Notes under the pieces: generated by a model
The model's database searches: none
What the model was told of the DNA's origin: nothing
The model's input: only the letters and a program-made list of their open reading frames with translations
Shown here: in pieces, positions 53,137-62,484 of the stretch
How the letters are laid out: the number at the start of each line of letters is the position of its first letter
Numbering within the stretch: position 1 is the first letter of the stretch
DNA from: Sporosarcina sp. ANT_H38
Lineage (GTDB): Bacteria; Bacillota; Bacilli; Bacillales_A; Planococcaceae
Assembly (NCBI RefSeq): GCF_008369195.1
Contig: NZ_VOBC01000001.1
Span: 310,001 to 374,000 of the forward strand
Length of the DNA stretch: 64,000 nucleotides
Reading direction: 5' to 3'
Program-made: the position numbers and the translations under genes

Positions 53137-53847
53137 ATGAAAATTACGCGGAAAAAAGGCCCTTTATATCTTCAGATAAAGGATATTATTAGAGATAGAA
53201 TCATAAAGGGGCAATATTTGAAGAACACCCTAATTCCTGCAGAGCCAGTTTTGGAAAAAGAATTTTCTGTGAGTAAAATTACTATACGTAAAGCAGTAGA
53301 GCAATTATCGTTAGAAGGTTATGTAGAAAAAAAGAGTGGAATTGGAACAAGGGTACTTGAGAATATTATCGTACCAAAGATGTCAAAAGGGAAAGCTTTT
53401 TCTGAACAACTAGCAAGCGAAGGTCATCAGTTGGAAAAAAAAAATATCAGTATTTCAATCGTGAATTCAAAGGAACATTATTCATTACAAGAGCATATGG
53501 GAAGTGAATGTTATTGTATTGAGAGGTTATTTTTGTTAAACAATCAGCCATTTATTCACTTTACTCATTATGTCCCACTAGAAGCGTCTTTTTCATTGGA
53601 TTTGAACCTTTTTATAGGATCTCTTTATGATTCACTTTTTAAAAAAGGACTTGTGATAAACCGATTTAATGATGAATTTGAAGTAGAAGTACCTTGTGAA
53701 AAAGTAACGTCCATTCTGCATACGGATCAAAAGTCACTTTTAAAGAGACTGCGATCATCCTATGATAGCGATGAAAAACTTATAGAGTACTCAATTGCCT
53801 ATTATAATACCGAAATGCACAAATATGTGATTCAATACAATGACTAA
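53137..53847 (+). CDS. GntR-family regulator with UTRA effector domain
   Basis: A 236-residue regulator with an N-terminal GntR HTH (GPLYLQIKDIIRDRIIKGQYLKNTLIPAEPVLEKEFSVSKITIRKAVEQLSLEGYV) and a C-terminal UTRA ligand domain (AFSEQLASEGHQLEKK through LIEYSIAYYNTEMHKYVIQYND). HutC-type members usually bind a phosphorylated sugar. Start 53137 follows AAAAGGATG; the ATG at 53128 overlaps that site. It lies between the two-component genes and the catabolic operon, an arrangement that gives internal-inducer control beside the external sensing by YesM/YesN. Confidence 0.88.
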   Translation: MKITRKKGPLYLQIKDIIRDRIIKGQYLKNTLIPAEPVLEKEFSVSKITIRKAVEQLSLEGYVEKKSGIGTRVLENIIVPKMSKGKAFSEQLASEGHQLEKKNISISIVNSKEHYSLQEHMGSECYCIERLFLLNNQPFIHFTHYVPLEASFSLDLNLFIGSLYDSLFKKGLVINRFNDEFEVEVPCEKVTSILHTDQKSLLKRLRSSYDSDEKLIEYSIAYYNTEMHKYVIQYND

Positions 53848-53998
53848 ATAAGATTTTGTGTAATCTGAAATTGATTAATCAATTTATTTGGTGTAAGCTA
53901 TACGCAAGAAGGTTCTAATAGTTTTGAGTATTGAAAATAGAGGTGGATGTTGTACATAGCTGTTTGCGCAGCGTGTAGGGTTCTTTTGATTTTAAACA

Positions 53999-54012
53999 TT
54001 ATAACGTTATCA
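53999..54012. promoter_or_regulatory. cre-like site / palindrome before the catabolic operon
   Basis: TTATAACGTTATCA matches the cre consensus TGWAARCGYTWNCW at about 12 of 14 positions and contains the palindrome ATAACGTTAT. It could bind CcpA or the GntR/UTRA repressor. It lies 31 bp before the first catabolic gene. The rest of 53848-54043 shows no gene. Confidence 0.5.
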
Positions 54013-54043
54013 TTAATAGTGAAGTGAAAGTGGGGTTTTGAAA

Positions 54044-55156
54044 ATGAGAAGACTTGGCGTATCGATCTATCCTGAGAGTTCTACCACAGAAGACGACAAA
54101 AAATATCTAGATTTAGCGAAAGCTAATGGATTTGGCAGGGTATTCACTTGTTTGTTATCTGCGGATAAACCGAAAGATGAAATCGTACAAAGTTTCAAAG
54201 AAATTATTTCCCACGCAAAAAAAATTGATATGGAAGTGATACTAGATATAGCACCGATAATTTTTGAGCGTCTGGGTATTAGTTATGATGATTTAAGTTT
54301 CTTTTCTGAATTAGGAGCCGACGGTGTGCGGCTAGATGTTGGATTTGACGGTTACAAAGAATCGAAAATGACGTATAACCCATTTGGCTTACTTATCGAA
54401 TTGAATATGAGTAACAATGTAGAATACTTGGAAAGCATTTTGTCACATGAGCCTAATAGAGAAAAAATGGTGGGATGTCATAACTTTTATCCTCAGAAAT
54501 ATACTGGACTCCCATTTGACTTTTTCATCAGTTGTTCAAAGAGATTTAAGAAGAATGGGTTGAAAACAGCGGCATTCATTTCATCACAAAATGGAAAATT
54601 TGGGCCATGGATGATTAATGATGGTCTTTGTACGCTAGAAGAACACCGTAGTCTTCCTATTCACATTCAAGCAAAGCATTTGTGGGCGACCGGGGTAATC
54701 GATGATGTAATTATAGGTAATGCCTACGCGAGCGAAGAAGAAATTGTGAAATTAGGCCAATTAAATCGATATATAGTAGAGTTGGAGATTGGATTTTTAG
54801 GAGACATACCACCTTTAGAAAAGCAAATTGTACTGGAGGAGGTCCATGTTAGAAGAGGAGATATTAGCGAGTACCTAATTCGCTCAGTTGAGGTAAGAAA
54901 AAAATATAGCAATCAATCAATTACGCCTATGTTGGAAAAAAAACAAGAGCCAGGAGACATCGCGATAGGAAATAATCGATTCGGCAAATACAAGGGTGAA
55001 CTACAGGTCGTTTTGAAAGAGATGCCACTTGATGATAGAAAAAATATAATCGCAAAAGTCGTTAAAAACGAGCATTTTTTAATCAGTTTTATTGATGCTT
55101 GGAAGTCATTCAAATTTGTAGACACAACAAGTGAGTTCGACAAAAAGGAGTTATGA
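54044..55156 (+). CDS. DUF871 (MupG-family) TIM-barrel phosphoglycosidase candidate
   Basis: A 370-residue cytoplasmic protein: an N-terminal TIM-barrel (RRLGVSIYPESSTTEDDKKYLDLA, then GFGRVFTCLLS and GADGVRLDVGFDGYKES) and a C-terminal cyclophilin-like domain from about residue 260. The best known member, S. aureus MupG, hydrolyses 6-phospho-N-acetylmuramyl-GlcNAc. Here no murein-sugar genes (murQ, murP) are near, and a PTS is absent. The substrate should be a 6'-phosphorylated disaccharide made by the ROK kinase of the cluster. Start 54044 follows GTGGGG; TTG 54038 is less well placed. The next gene begins 4 bp after its stop. Confidence 0.85.
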   Translation: MRRLGVSIYPESSTTEDDKKYLDLAKANGFGRVFTCLLSADKPKDEIVQSFKEIISHAKKIDMEVILDIAPIIFERLGISYDDLSFFSELGADGVRLDVGFDGYKESKMTYNPFGLLIELNMSNNVEYLESILSHEPNREKMVGCHNFYPQKYTGLPFDFFISCSKRFKKNGLKTAAFISSQNGKFGPWMINDGLCTLEEHRSLPIHIQAKHLWATGVIDDVIIGNAYASEEEIVKLGQLNRYIVELEIGFLGDIPPLEKQIVLEEVHVRRGDISEYLIRSVEVRKKYSNQSITPMLEKKQEPGDIAIGNNRFGKYKGELQVVLKEMPLDDRKNIIAKVVKNEHFLISFIDAWKSFKFVDTTSEFDKKEL

Positions 55157-55160
55157 GCAG

Positions 55161-56261
55161 ATGAGCATCATTTTTAAAAATGCAATGCTTGCTGATGGGT
55201 CAACGTGTGATATTGGAGTTAGAGAGGGGGTAATTGTGGAGGTAGATACAGAAGGTAAGGGATTTGATCGAGTTATTCATTTACAAGATGAAACGTATGT
55301 TTCACCAGGGTGGATAGATTTGCATACACATTCATTTCCCAAGCATAAGCCCTATTGTGCAAATCCTGATGAAATAGGGTATCTAACGGGTGTTACAACC
55401 CTCATCGATGCAGGAAGCAGTGGTTCAGACGATATTGATGAGTTCTATCAGGTTTCAACAAAAAGTAAGACTCGTGTTCTTTCTTTCTTAAATATTTCAA
55501 GGATTGGTTTGAAAAGAACAGATGAGCTAAATGATCTATCTTTAATATCGCAATCAGCAATTGTGGAAGCGGTCAACAAATATCCTGCGTTTATCATTGG
55601 ATTGAAGGCAAGAATGAGTGCAAGTGTTGTGAAAGAAAACGGTATTGTGCCTTTGCGAATTGCCAGAAAAATAGCAACAGACTTACAACTTCCGATAATG
55701 GTTCATATAGGAAGTGCACCTCCGGAGATTAATGACGTACTGGAATATTTAGAGGGTGGAGATATTTTAACGCACTGCTTTAATGAGAAAAGCAACAACC
55801 ATATTTTTCACAACGGTTCAAAATCAATGAATGCAGTAAAAAAAGCATTAGATCGAAATGTTTATTTTGATGTTGGACATGGAACAGCTAGCTTTTCTTT
55901 TGAAATCGCAAGGCAAGCGAAAGTTAGTAATATCCCCTTTCACACGATTAGTACGGATATCTATGAAGGAAACAAAAATGAAGGACCTGTTTTTAATATG
56001 GCTACAACGCTAACAAAACTTTATGCGCTAGGTCATTCGTTGGAAGAGGTCATCCGTTCGGTGACGAAAACTCCTGCACAGATTATCAGTCGACCTGAAC
56101 TCGGAAGTTTGGATATAGGAACGATCGCTGATTTAACATTCTTTAGAATAGAAGATAAACCGATTCAATTAGTGGATTCAGTAGGAACTATAGTGAACCA
56201 TCACTGCCAAATCAAACATGTTGCTGTGATGATAGGAGGAGATTATATTGAGTTTGAATAA
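55161..56261 (+). CDS. Amidohydrolase/deacetylase (EF_0837/AHA_3915 family)
   Basis: A 366-residue metallohydrolase with a TIM barrel. Predicted ligands are His55 and His57 in WIDLHTHSF, the carbamylated Lys149 in IGLKARMS, His182 in MVHIGS, His205 in LTHCF and Asp266 in ISTDIYEG, all in the usual order. The family travels with the ammonia lyase and aldolase of this operon in unrelated bacteria. By that context it probably removes an acetyl group from an N-acetylated amino-sugar acid. Start 55161 follows AAGGAG. It overlaps the next gene by 14 bp. Confidence 0.85.
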   Translation: MSIIFKNAMLADGSTCDIGVREGVIVEVDTEGKGFDRVIHLQDETYVSPGWIDLHTHSFPKHKPYCANPDEIGYLTGVTTLIDAGSSGSDDIDEFYQVSTKSKTRVLSFLNISRIGLKRTDELNDLSLISQSAIVEAVNKYPAFIIGLKARMSASVVKENGIVPLRIARKIATDLQLPIMVHIGSAPPEINDVLEYLEGGDILTHCFNEKSNNHIFHNGSKSMNAVKKALDRNVYFDVGHGTASFSFEIARQAKVSNIPFHTISTDIYEGNKNEGPVFNMATTLTKLYALGHSLEEVIRSVTKTPAQIISRPELGSLDIGTIADLTFFRIEDKPIQLVDSVGTIVNHHCQIKHVAVMIGGDYIEFE

Positions 56262-57360
56262 TTTGGATTTGAAAAAGGTTATTAATGCAAGTGGAAGAAT
56301 GAGTATCTTGGGTGTGTCTACGTTATCGGATGCAGTAGTAGATCAACTAGCGTATGGCGCAAAAAATTACTTTGAAATGGAAGAGCTAGTGAAGAAATCA
56401 GGTGAAGTGATAGCATATTACTTAAATGCAGAAGCTGCTATTATTACAAACTCTGCTTCGGCTGCTATAGCTCTTGCAGTAGCCGGACTTATAACAAAAA
56501 AAGATAAAATGTTAGTGGATAAATTGCATGACAAGAATTATAAAACGAATGGCGAGATCATTGTAATGAAAGGGCATAACATTAATTATGGGGCACCTGT
56601 GGAAGTAATGATTCGTCTTGGCGGGGCAGAGGTCAAAGAAGTTGGTTATAGTAATATGTGCTCTGCTGACCAAGTACAAGCAGCAATTACAAATGAGACA
56701 GTAGGTTTTTTGTATGTTAAATCGCATCATTGTGTACAAAAAAATATGCCTTCTATTGATCAAGTACAAGAAGTATGTCATAGGAACGGTATTCCCTTGT
56801 TAATCGATGCTGCAGCTGAGGAAGATATTCATTCATACGCTAGTTTAGGTGACCTTGTTATTTTTAGTGGCTCAAAAGCTATTGAAGGTCCAACATCTGG
56901 GATTTTAGCTGGAAAAAAACAATATATCGATTACAGCTTCCCCCATTTAAAAGGAATTGGTCGTGCTATGAAAGTAGGAAAGGAATCCATTTTCGGGTTA
57001 CTTACGGCTTTGGAAAACTATGAGTCGACCAAACAATCAGTAGATTTTCAAACAGAAAAGTTAAAACCCCTATATAAATTAAGTGAAATAAAAGGAATAT
57101 CCGTTACCTGCATAAATGACGAGGCGGGGCGTGATATCTGCAGGGGAAGGATTATGGTGAATGAAAAAGAAGCTAATCGTCATGCAGTTGAAGTAGTAAA
57201 TGAGTTAAAAAATGGTGAAGTGGCTATTTATACAAGAGATTACCATGCGACGGAAGGTCATTTTGACATTGATCCAAGATCTGTGACGAAAGATGATATA
57301 CTCCTGATAACGCGGAGAATTGAAGAGATTGTAGGTGAAGCACATGAAGTTAAGTCCTAA
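56248..57360 (+). CDS. dgaE: DgaE-family PLP-dependent ammonia lyase
   Basis: A 370-residue fold-type I PLP enzyme. The Schiff-base lysine is predicted as Lys210 in FSGSKAIEGPTSG, with Asp187 in PLLIDAAAEED and the cofactor phosphate-binding segment in TNSASAAIALAVAG. In Salmonella DgaE dehydrates/deaminates glucosaminate-6-phosphate to 2-keto-3-deoxygluconate-6-phosphate plus ammonia. Because a KDG-type kinase is present here, an unphosphorylated glucosaminate-like substrate is equally possible. TTG 56248 follows ATAGGAGGAG. It overlaps the deacetylase by 14 bp and the aldolase by 17 bp. Confidence 0.87.
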   Translation: MSLNNLDLKKVINASGRMSILGVSTLSDAVVDQLAYGAKNYFEMEELVKKSGEVIAYYLNAEAAIITNSASAAIALAVAGLITKKDKMLVDKLHDKNYKTNGEIIVMKGHNINYGAPVEVMIRLGGAEVKEVGYSNMCSADQVQAAITNETVGFLYVKSHHCVQKNMPSIDQVQEVCHRNGIPLLIDAAAEEDIHSYASLGDLVIFSGSKAIEGPTSGILAGKKQYIDYSFPHLKGIGRAMKVGKESIFGLLTALENYESTKQSVDFQTEKLKPLYKLSEIKGISVTCINDEAGRDICRGRIMVNEKEANRHAVEVVNELKNGEVAIYTRDYHATEGHFDIDPRSVTKDDILLITRRIEEIVGEAHEVKS

Positions 57361-58099
57361 TTTTTACAACGAAAGAATCTGTTTGAATGTACTTGCACGT
57401 GATAGACAAAATGCAAAAGAAATTTTTGAAGAAACGGAAGGCCATGTTGTTATTGGTGTATTATCTAAAAACTATGAACAAGTAGATGAAGCAGTGGAAG
57501 CGATGAGTTTATACGGAACTGATCTGGATAATGCTGTTTCAATTGGATTGGGAAGTGGTGATCCACAGCAATGGAAAATGGTATCTGATATTGCTAAAAA
57601 ATATAAGCCTCAGCATATCAATCAGGTTTTCACTGGGGTGGGTCATACGCGCTCTTCAGTTGATAATACAGAGACATTTATCAACTGTATGGTTAGTCCT
57701 TGTGGAAAACCGGGTTATGTGAATATCTCTACAGGCCCCTCTAGTAGTATGAACGCATCTCCCGCAATCGTTGAAATTAGATCTGCCATTCATTTAATAA
57801 AAGATATGGGCGGCAACTCCATTAAGTATTTCCCGATGAGAGGCCTTGAAACTATTGAAGAATACCGTCAAGTTGTGAAAGCATGTGCTGAAGAGCAGAT
57901 GAATATAGAGCCTACAGGTGGCATCGATCTTCAAAATTTTAAGGAAATCGTTTCAATTCCACTTGCTGCAGGGGTAATTAAAATTATTCCACACGTATAT
58001 TCTTCTATTATTGATCCAACGACTGGTTTAACACGAATAGATGATGTTCGAATTTTCTATTCAATGATAAAAGAGTTGGTGCAGGAATATGACAACTAA
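57344..58099 (+). CDS. dgaF: DgaF-family KDGP aldolase
   Basis: A 251-residue TIM-barrel aldolase that splits 2-keto-3-deoxygluconate-6-phosphate into pyruvate and glyceraldehyde-3-phosphate. The Schiff-base lysine is probably Lys161 in NSIKYFPMRG; the family-specific INQVFTGVGHTRS and NIEPTGGIDL are present. It is unrelated in sequence to the common Eda aldolase. ATG 57344 follows AGGTG. Its start lies within the dgaE gene and its end overlaps the kinase gene by 11 bp, so four genes in a row are translationally coupled. Confidence 0.88.
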   Translation: MKLSPNFYNERICLNVLARDRQNAKEIFEETEGHVVIGVLSKNYEQVDEAVEAMSLYGTDLDNAVSIGLGSGDPQQWKMVSDIAKKYKPQHINQVFTGVGHTRSSVDNTETFINCMVSPCGKPGYVNISTGPSSSMNASPAIVEIRSAIHLIKDMGGNSIKYFPMRGLETIEEYRQVVKACAEEQMNIEPTGGIDLQNFKEIVSIPLAAGVIKIIPHVYSSIIDPTTGLTRIDDVRIFYSMIKELVQEYDN

Positions 58100-59102
58100 A
58101 ATAATGGCTTTTGGTGAAGTGATGATGAGGCTAGAGGCATCTGGATACAAGAAACTGGAGCAGACAAGATTGTTGGAATATTCTTTCACGGGTACTGGTG
58201 TTAATGTAATGGCCGCTTTAAGTAAATATGGTTATCAAACAAGCTTGCTGAGTAAGTTGCCCGAGACAAGTGTGGGTAATGCTGCACTATCTCATATTCG
58301 CTCTCTTGGAATTGCATCTGATTCTATAGTTAGAGGAGGGGAGCAAATTGGCATTTACTTTTTAGAGCATGGATTTGGTGTACGACCAACCGCTGTAACC
58401 TATACCAATCGTAAAGAAAGCTCATTTTGTCAGTCATCTTTTGACGATTATGATCTTGAGAAATCTCTATTAGATGTTTCATTGATTCACTTTTGTGGAA
58501 TTAGTCTTGCCGTTTCAGAAAACACAAGAAATTTGACTATAAAAGTTGCTGAAAAGGCGCAAGAAATGGGAATTGTGGTGTCGTTTGATTGTAATTACCG
58601 ACCAAAGCTTTGGAATGCTACTGGTGTAAATGCACGGAGTTATTATGAGAGAATGTTGACACTTTGTGATATCTGTTTTATGACAGAAAAAGATGCAATA
58701 TATATTTTGGGTATGGAAACTGCAGAGAATGAGCTAACTAAACAAATCGAAGACTTGTTAGTTAAAGTGTTGGAAAAGTATCAAATAAGAACAATTGCAG
58801 GAACAATAAGAGAGAAAAAAAGGGAGACTGAACAAACAATTCAAGGTTTTATTATCCAGAATAAGACCATAACCTTTTCAAGAAAACATACCTTGACCAT
58901 ACTTGATCGAATTGGTGCAGGAGATGCATTTGCAAGTGGAATTCTTCACGGAAAAATAGCGAGTCTTTCTCAGGAAGATACGATCGAATTTGCTACAGCG
59001 GCGGGTGTACTAGCCCACACAACATCAGGAGACTCACCCGTTTCAACAGGCAGTGAAGTTTTAGGACTGGTCCATCAAAGCTCCGCTGATTTGGAGAGGT
59101 AG
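58089..59102 (+). CDS. PfkB-family sugar kinase, 2-keto-3-deoxygluconate-type
   Basis: A 337-residue ribokinase-fold kinase. The second PfkB signature DRIGAGDAFASGIL (Asp of GAGD is catalytic) is intact; the first signature appears in a changed form as FTGTGVNVMAALSKYGYQ instead of GGxxxN. Related KdgK proteins phosphorylate 2-keto-3-deoxygluconate. That activity completes the path deacetylase, lyase, kinase, aldolase. It is the last gene of the coupled operon, with a terminator hairpin at 59156-59197. Confidence 0.85.
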   Translation: MTTKIMAFGEVMMRLEASGYKKLEQTRLLEYSFTGTGVNVMAALSKYGYQTSLLSKLPETSVGNAALSHIRSLGIASDSIVRGGEQIGIYFLEHGFGVRPTAVTYTNRKESSFCQSSFDDYDLEKSLLDVSLIHFCGISLAVSENTRNLTIKVAEKAQEMGIVVSFDCNYRPKLWNATGVNARSYYERMLTLCDICFMTEKDAIYILGMETAENELTKQIEDLLVKVLEKYQIRTIAGTIREKKRETEQTIQGFIIQNKTITFSRKHTLTILDRIGAGDAFASGILHGKIASLSQEDTIEFATAAGVLAHTTSGDSPVSTGSEVLGLVHQSSADLER

Positions 59103-59155
59103 GCAATTGAGTTTGGATGAAAAGTAGTATTAAGTAATTAAGTTAAATTGGCCTT

Positions 59156-59197
59156 AGCATAGTTGACCCTATTGAAAGGGCGGGTATGCTTTTTTTG
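59156..59197 (+). terminator. Terminator of the catabolic operon
   Basis: AGCATAGTTGACCCT pairs imperfectly with AAGGGCGGGTATGCT, followed by seven T. Confidence 0.75.
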
Positions 59198-59268
59198 ATG
59201 ATTATTTCGCATATTCTAACAACTTTGTTTTCTCCCCCCAACGTCTGTTGTTTGTCCCCTTTTTGAAA

Positions 59269-59282
59269 TGTAAGCGCTTTAC
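59269..59282 (+). promoter_or_regulatory. cre-like site before the ABC importer
   Basis: TGTAAGCGCTTTAC is close to cre sites such as TGTAAGCGTTAACA and sits just after TTGAAA (possible -35), so CcpA binding would block transcription. Confidence 0.6.
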
Positions 59283-59318
59283 TATACTTAAAATAGATTA
59301 ACAGAAGGGGTGGTTTTC

Positions 59319-60620
59319 TTGAGAAAATGGTTTCTAGGTTTAGGAGTATCTACTGTATTGATGCTGGCAGGGTGTACGGACAGTGGTGGGAAAAGTGATT
59401 CAAAAGAATCTAGTGGGGATGAAGCTTCCATATCCATTTGGCATAACTTTGCAGGAGATGACTTACGAGCAAGAACTGTCAGAGAAATGATCGCTCAGTT
59501 CCAAGAGGATCATCCTGATGTAAAAGTGGATGCGCAAGCCATCCCAGTAGATGGTTACCGTCAACGAATCAGTACTGTCGCAGCAGCCGATGAATTACCA
59601 GACGTTTTCTTGACTTATCCAGGGAGCTTTACTGAAGAGTTTCATAAAGGAGGTTTAATCCAGCCTATCACAACTCTATTCGATGAAAATTCCGAATGGA
59701 AAGATTCATTTTTAGAAGGTGCGATCAAACCGTATGAGCTTGAAGACGGCGAAATCTATTCAGCACCTGTAGCCATGTCAGCTACATCATTTTTGTATTA
59801 TAACAAGCAGTTATTTGAAGAACACAACTTGAAAGTTCCAAAAAGTTGGGATGAACTAATAGCCGCGGTCAAGCTGTTCAATGAGGCAGGCATTACACCT
59901 CTTGCGATGGGTAATCAGGCTCCTTGGGTAGCACAATCTACTACATTTGGTGCTATTGCAGATCGTGTAACGGGTACAGAATGGTTCTTCAAAGCTGTCG
60001 AACAGGATGGAGCATCTTTCACTGATCCTATTTTCATCGAAGCGCTCAATCATTTTAAAGAGCTTGTTGATAACGACGCCTTTGCAGATGGGGCAAACAG
60101 TATGGATAATACACAAGCAGAACAGTACTTCGCTCAGGGAAAAGCAGCGATGATGATCAATGGATCATGGACGCTAAGCAGTTTAGGCGCTTCGGCATCT
60201 GAAGACGTACTTGAAAATATTGGCGTGGCAGTTGTTCCTATAATCGAGGATGGAAAAGGAAGCGGAAATACCATTACAGGTGGACCTGGAGGTGGCTACT
60301 TGCTAAGTAGTGATACGAAGGGTGCCAATAAGGAAGCGGCATTAGAACTGATCTATGCACTAAGTAATGGAGATGCACAAAAAGCGATTGCAGAAAGTAA
60401 TTCTATGGTTATGTACGATGTAGAGGTAGATAAAGCAAAAGTTAACTCACTGTTTTATGAAGCATTTAACTTAGTTAGAGAAGTTGAATACGCACCCGTG
60501 TATGATTTGTACTTAACTGCAGCTGCTGGAGAAGCTGTCAATAATGGTTTACAGGAGATCATGCTCGGAGGAGATCCCAAAAAGGTAGCTGAAAAAATAC
60601 AAAAAGCTCAATCTCAGTAA
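59319..60620 (+). CDS. Extracellular sugar-binding lipoprotein of ABC importer
   Basis: A 433-residue cluster B/D (MalE-like) binding lipoprotein with signal peptide and lipobox LMLAGC. Mature motifs are SISIWHNFAGDD (start of domain 1) and MMINGSWTLSSLG near residue 280; the GPGGGY segment precedes the helical C-terminus. Start TTG 59319 follows AGAAGGGGT; GTG 59310 has no site. It begins a second transcription unit with its own cre-like site. The ligand should be the oligosaccharide taken up by the island. Confidence 0.9.
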   Translation: MRKWFLGLGVSTVLMLAGCTDSGGKSDSKESSGDEASISIWHNFAGDDLRARTVREMIAQFQEDHPDVKVDAQAIPVDGYRQRISTVAAADELPDVFLTYPGSFTEEFHKGGLIQPITTLFDENSEWKDSFLEGAIKPYELEDGEIYSAPVAMSATSFLYYNKQLFEEHNLKVPKSWDELIAAVKLFNEAGITPLAMGNQAPWVAQSTTFGAIADRVTGTEWFFKAVEQDGASFTDPIFIEALNHFKELVDNDAFADGANSMDNTQAEQYFAQGKAAMMINGSWTLSSLGASASEDVLENIGVAVVPIIEDGKGSGNTITGGPGGGYLLSSDTKGANKEAALELIYALSNGDAQKAIAESNSMVMYDVEVDKAKVNSLFYEAFNLVREVEYAPVYDLYLTAAAGEAVNNGLQEIMLGGDPKKVAEKIQKAQSQ

Positions 60621-60663
60621 ATGTAGTAAAGATTTGTTTTAAAAGCAAAAGGGAGGAATTTTT

Positions 60664-61542
60664 ATGCAATCAACCTTGAAAGTAAAGGGTTTGTTAGTAA
60701 TTACATTACTTCCAGCCCTTTTGCTATATTCTTTCTTCGTCATTGTCCCTATTTTTTGGTCTGCCTATTATGGTTTTTTTGAATGGTCAGGTCTTGGTGA
60801 AGCAACCTTTATAGGATTTCAAAATTACGTAGAAGTTATTCAAGATTCAGTATTTTGGAGAGCCCTTAAAAATAATATGATAATCGTTGCAGCCTCTATA
60901 ATTGGTCAGGTTCCGATTGCATTAGGATTAGCTTTGCTTCTGCGCAAAAGCAATCTGTTCCAACGGTTTGTCCGATCGGCTATTTTCTTGCCGATGGTCA
61001 TTTCGACCGTGGTAGTAGGTTTGATATGGGGTTATATCTATGATTCTCAAATTGGTGTAGTCAATGCAGTATTAACAGCTGTCGGTCTAGAATCTTGGAC
61101 GAGGGCCTGGTTAGCGGATCCAACTGTTAACATGTATGCAGTTTCTATACCGATTATTTGGAATTATATTGGGCCCTATTTGATTATTTTTATCGCGGCA
61201 ATACAGAATATTCCATCTGAATTAGAAGAAGCAGCTGATATTGATGGTGCCACTGGTTTTCAAAAGTTAGTACATATTATTCTACCTATGATGTGGACCA
61301 CAATAAAGATTGCTATTGTCCTTTGTATCTCTGGGAGTTTAAAGGCGTTCGATCAAGTATTTGTCATGACGGGTGGAGGCCCAGCGCAATCTACTGAACT
61401 TCTGGCCACGTACATGTACAATAATACGTTTATGATTTACCGTTATGGTTTTGGTTCAGCTGTATCGACTATGATTATTGTTATAAGCATGTTGCTAATT
61501 GTGATAAGTCAAATTGTAATGAAAAGGAAAAATTTGAGATAA
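60664..61542 (+). CDS. ABC sugar permease, subunit 1 (MalF/UgpA-like)
   Basis: A 292-residue permease with six segments and the cytoplasmic EAA loop ELEEAADIDGATGFQKLVHIILPMM, which contacts the ATPase. GGAGGAATTTTT precedes the ATG. It is 43 bp behind the binding protein gene and 12 bp ahead of subunit 2. No ATPase gene is present in the window, so a shared MsmX-type ATPase encoded elsewhere is expected. Confidence 0.92.
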   Translation: MQSTLKVKGLLVITLLPALLLYSFFVIVPIFWSAYYGFFEWSGLGEATFIGFQNYVEVIQDSVFWRALKNNMIIVAASIIGQVPIALGLALLLRKSNLFQRFVRSAIFLPMVISTVVVGLIWGYIYDSQIGVVNAVLTAVGLESWTRAWLADPTVNMYAVSIPIIWNYIGPYLIIFIAAIQNIPSELEEAADIDGATGFQKLVHIILPMMWTTIKIAIVLCISGSLKAFDQVFVMTGGGPAQSTELLATYMYNNTFMIYRYGFGSAVSTMIIVISMLLIVISQIVMKRKNLR

Positions 61543-61554
61543 GGAGGTAAGGAA

Positions 61555-62430
61555 ATGAAGACAAACTTGTTAACAAGTGATGACCATTCATCTTTAGTTA
61601 ATAGATTGAAAGACATAATATTTACAGTTATTAAAAATATCTTTCTAACGATTATTTCATTGTTGATGGTCTATCCACTGTATTGGTTAATAACAAGTGC
61701 ATTTAAAACAAATGATGAGTTTTTTTCAGACCCTTATTCTCTTCCATCAACCTGGGTGTTTGAAAATATCGTCAGAGCATGGGAAGTGGCAGATTTAGGT
61801 CGTGCCATGATAAATTCAACCATTGTTACAGTAAGTGCCACATTGTTAACCGTGTTTTTAGGTGCTCTTACAGCATATGCTTTATCGCGTTTCACATTTA
61901 AATTGAAAGGTTTTTTAATTGTATTCTTTTTACTTGGTATGTTAATTCCCATTCATAGTACATTAGTGCCTTTATTCACTATGATGAATTTAGTTGGTTT
62001 ATTGGATACCTACTGGGCACTTATTCTTCCATATACTGCATTCGAACTTCCAATTGCTATCTTTTTAACAGTAGCTTATATGACGACGATTCCTAAAGAG
62101 CTTGAGGAAGCTGCGATTATAGATGGGTCAGGTTATTGGGGGATATTTTTCAAAATGATGCTTCCTTTATCGGTGCCAGCATTATCTACCGTAGCCATTT
62201 TGTCGTTTTTACGATACTGGAACGAGTTTGTTTTTGCTCTCGTATTCATTAATGATTCATCGTTAAAAACACTACCTCTGAGTCTAGCCATTTTTTCAGA
62301 CGGATTCAGTACAGACTATGTATTAACCATGGCAGCCATGACGGTTGCAGTTGTCCCTACGATTGTTATGTATCTGATTTTCCAAGAACAAATCATGAAA
62401 GGCATGGTTGCTGGATCTGTTAAAGGATGA
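61555..62430 (+). CDS. ABC sugar permease, subunit 2 (MalG/UgpE-like)
   Basis: A 291-residue permease with six segments; the EAA loop reads ELEEAAIIDGSGYWGIFFKMMLPLSVPAL and the N-terminal periplasmic-side block SAFKTNDEFFSDPYSLPSTWVFEN is typical for CUT1 importers. AAGGAGG precedes the ATG by 6 nt. With subunit 1 it forms the heterodimeric channel for an oligosaccharide. The next gene follows after 54 bp. Confidence 0.92.
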   Translation: MKTNLLTSDDHSSLVNRLKDIIFTVIKNIFLTIISLLMVYPLYWLITSAFKTNDEFFSDPYSLPSTWVFENIVRAWEVADLGRAMINSTIVTVSATLLTVFLGALTAYALSRFTFKLKGFLIVFFLLGMLIPIHSTLVPLFTMMNLVGLLDTYWALILPYTAFELPIAIFLTVAYMTTIPKELEEAAIIDGSGYWGIFFKMMLPLSVPALSTVAILSFLRYWNEFVFALVFINDSSLKTLPLSLAIFSDGFSTDYVLTMAAMTVAVVPTIVMYLIFQEQIMKGMVAGSVKG

Positions 62431-62484
62431 AAAATACGTTTATTTTGACACAAATAGATTCTTTTTAGAATGGTGGTGAGGCAG

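Noticed and set aside
54044..59102. Murein-sugar recycling operon because of the MupG-like gene
   Set aside because: No MurQ etherase, MurP PTS or anhydro-MurNAc kinase in the island; the deacetylase, lyase and aldolase are not part of that pathway.
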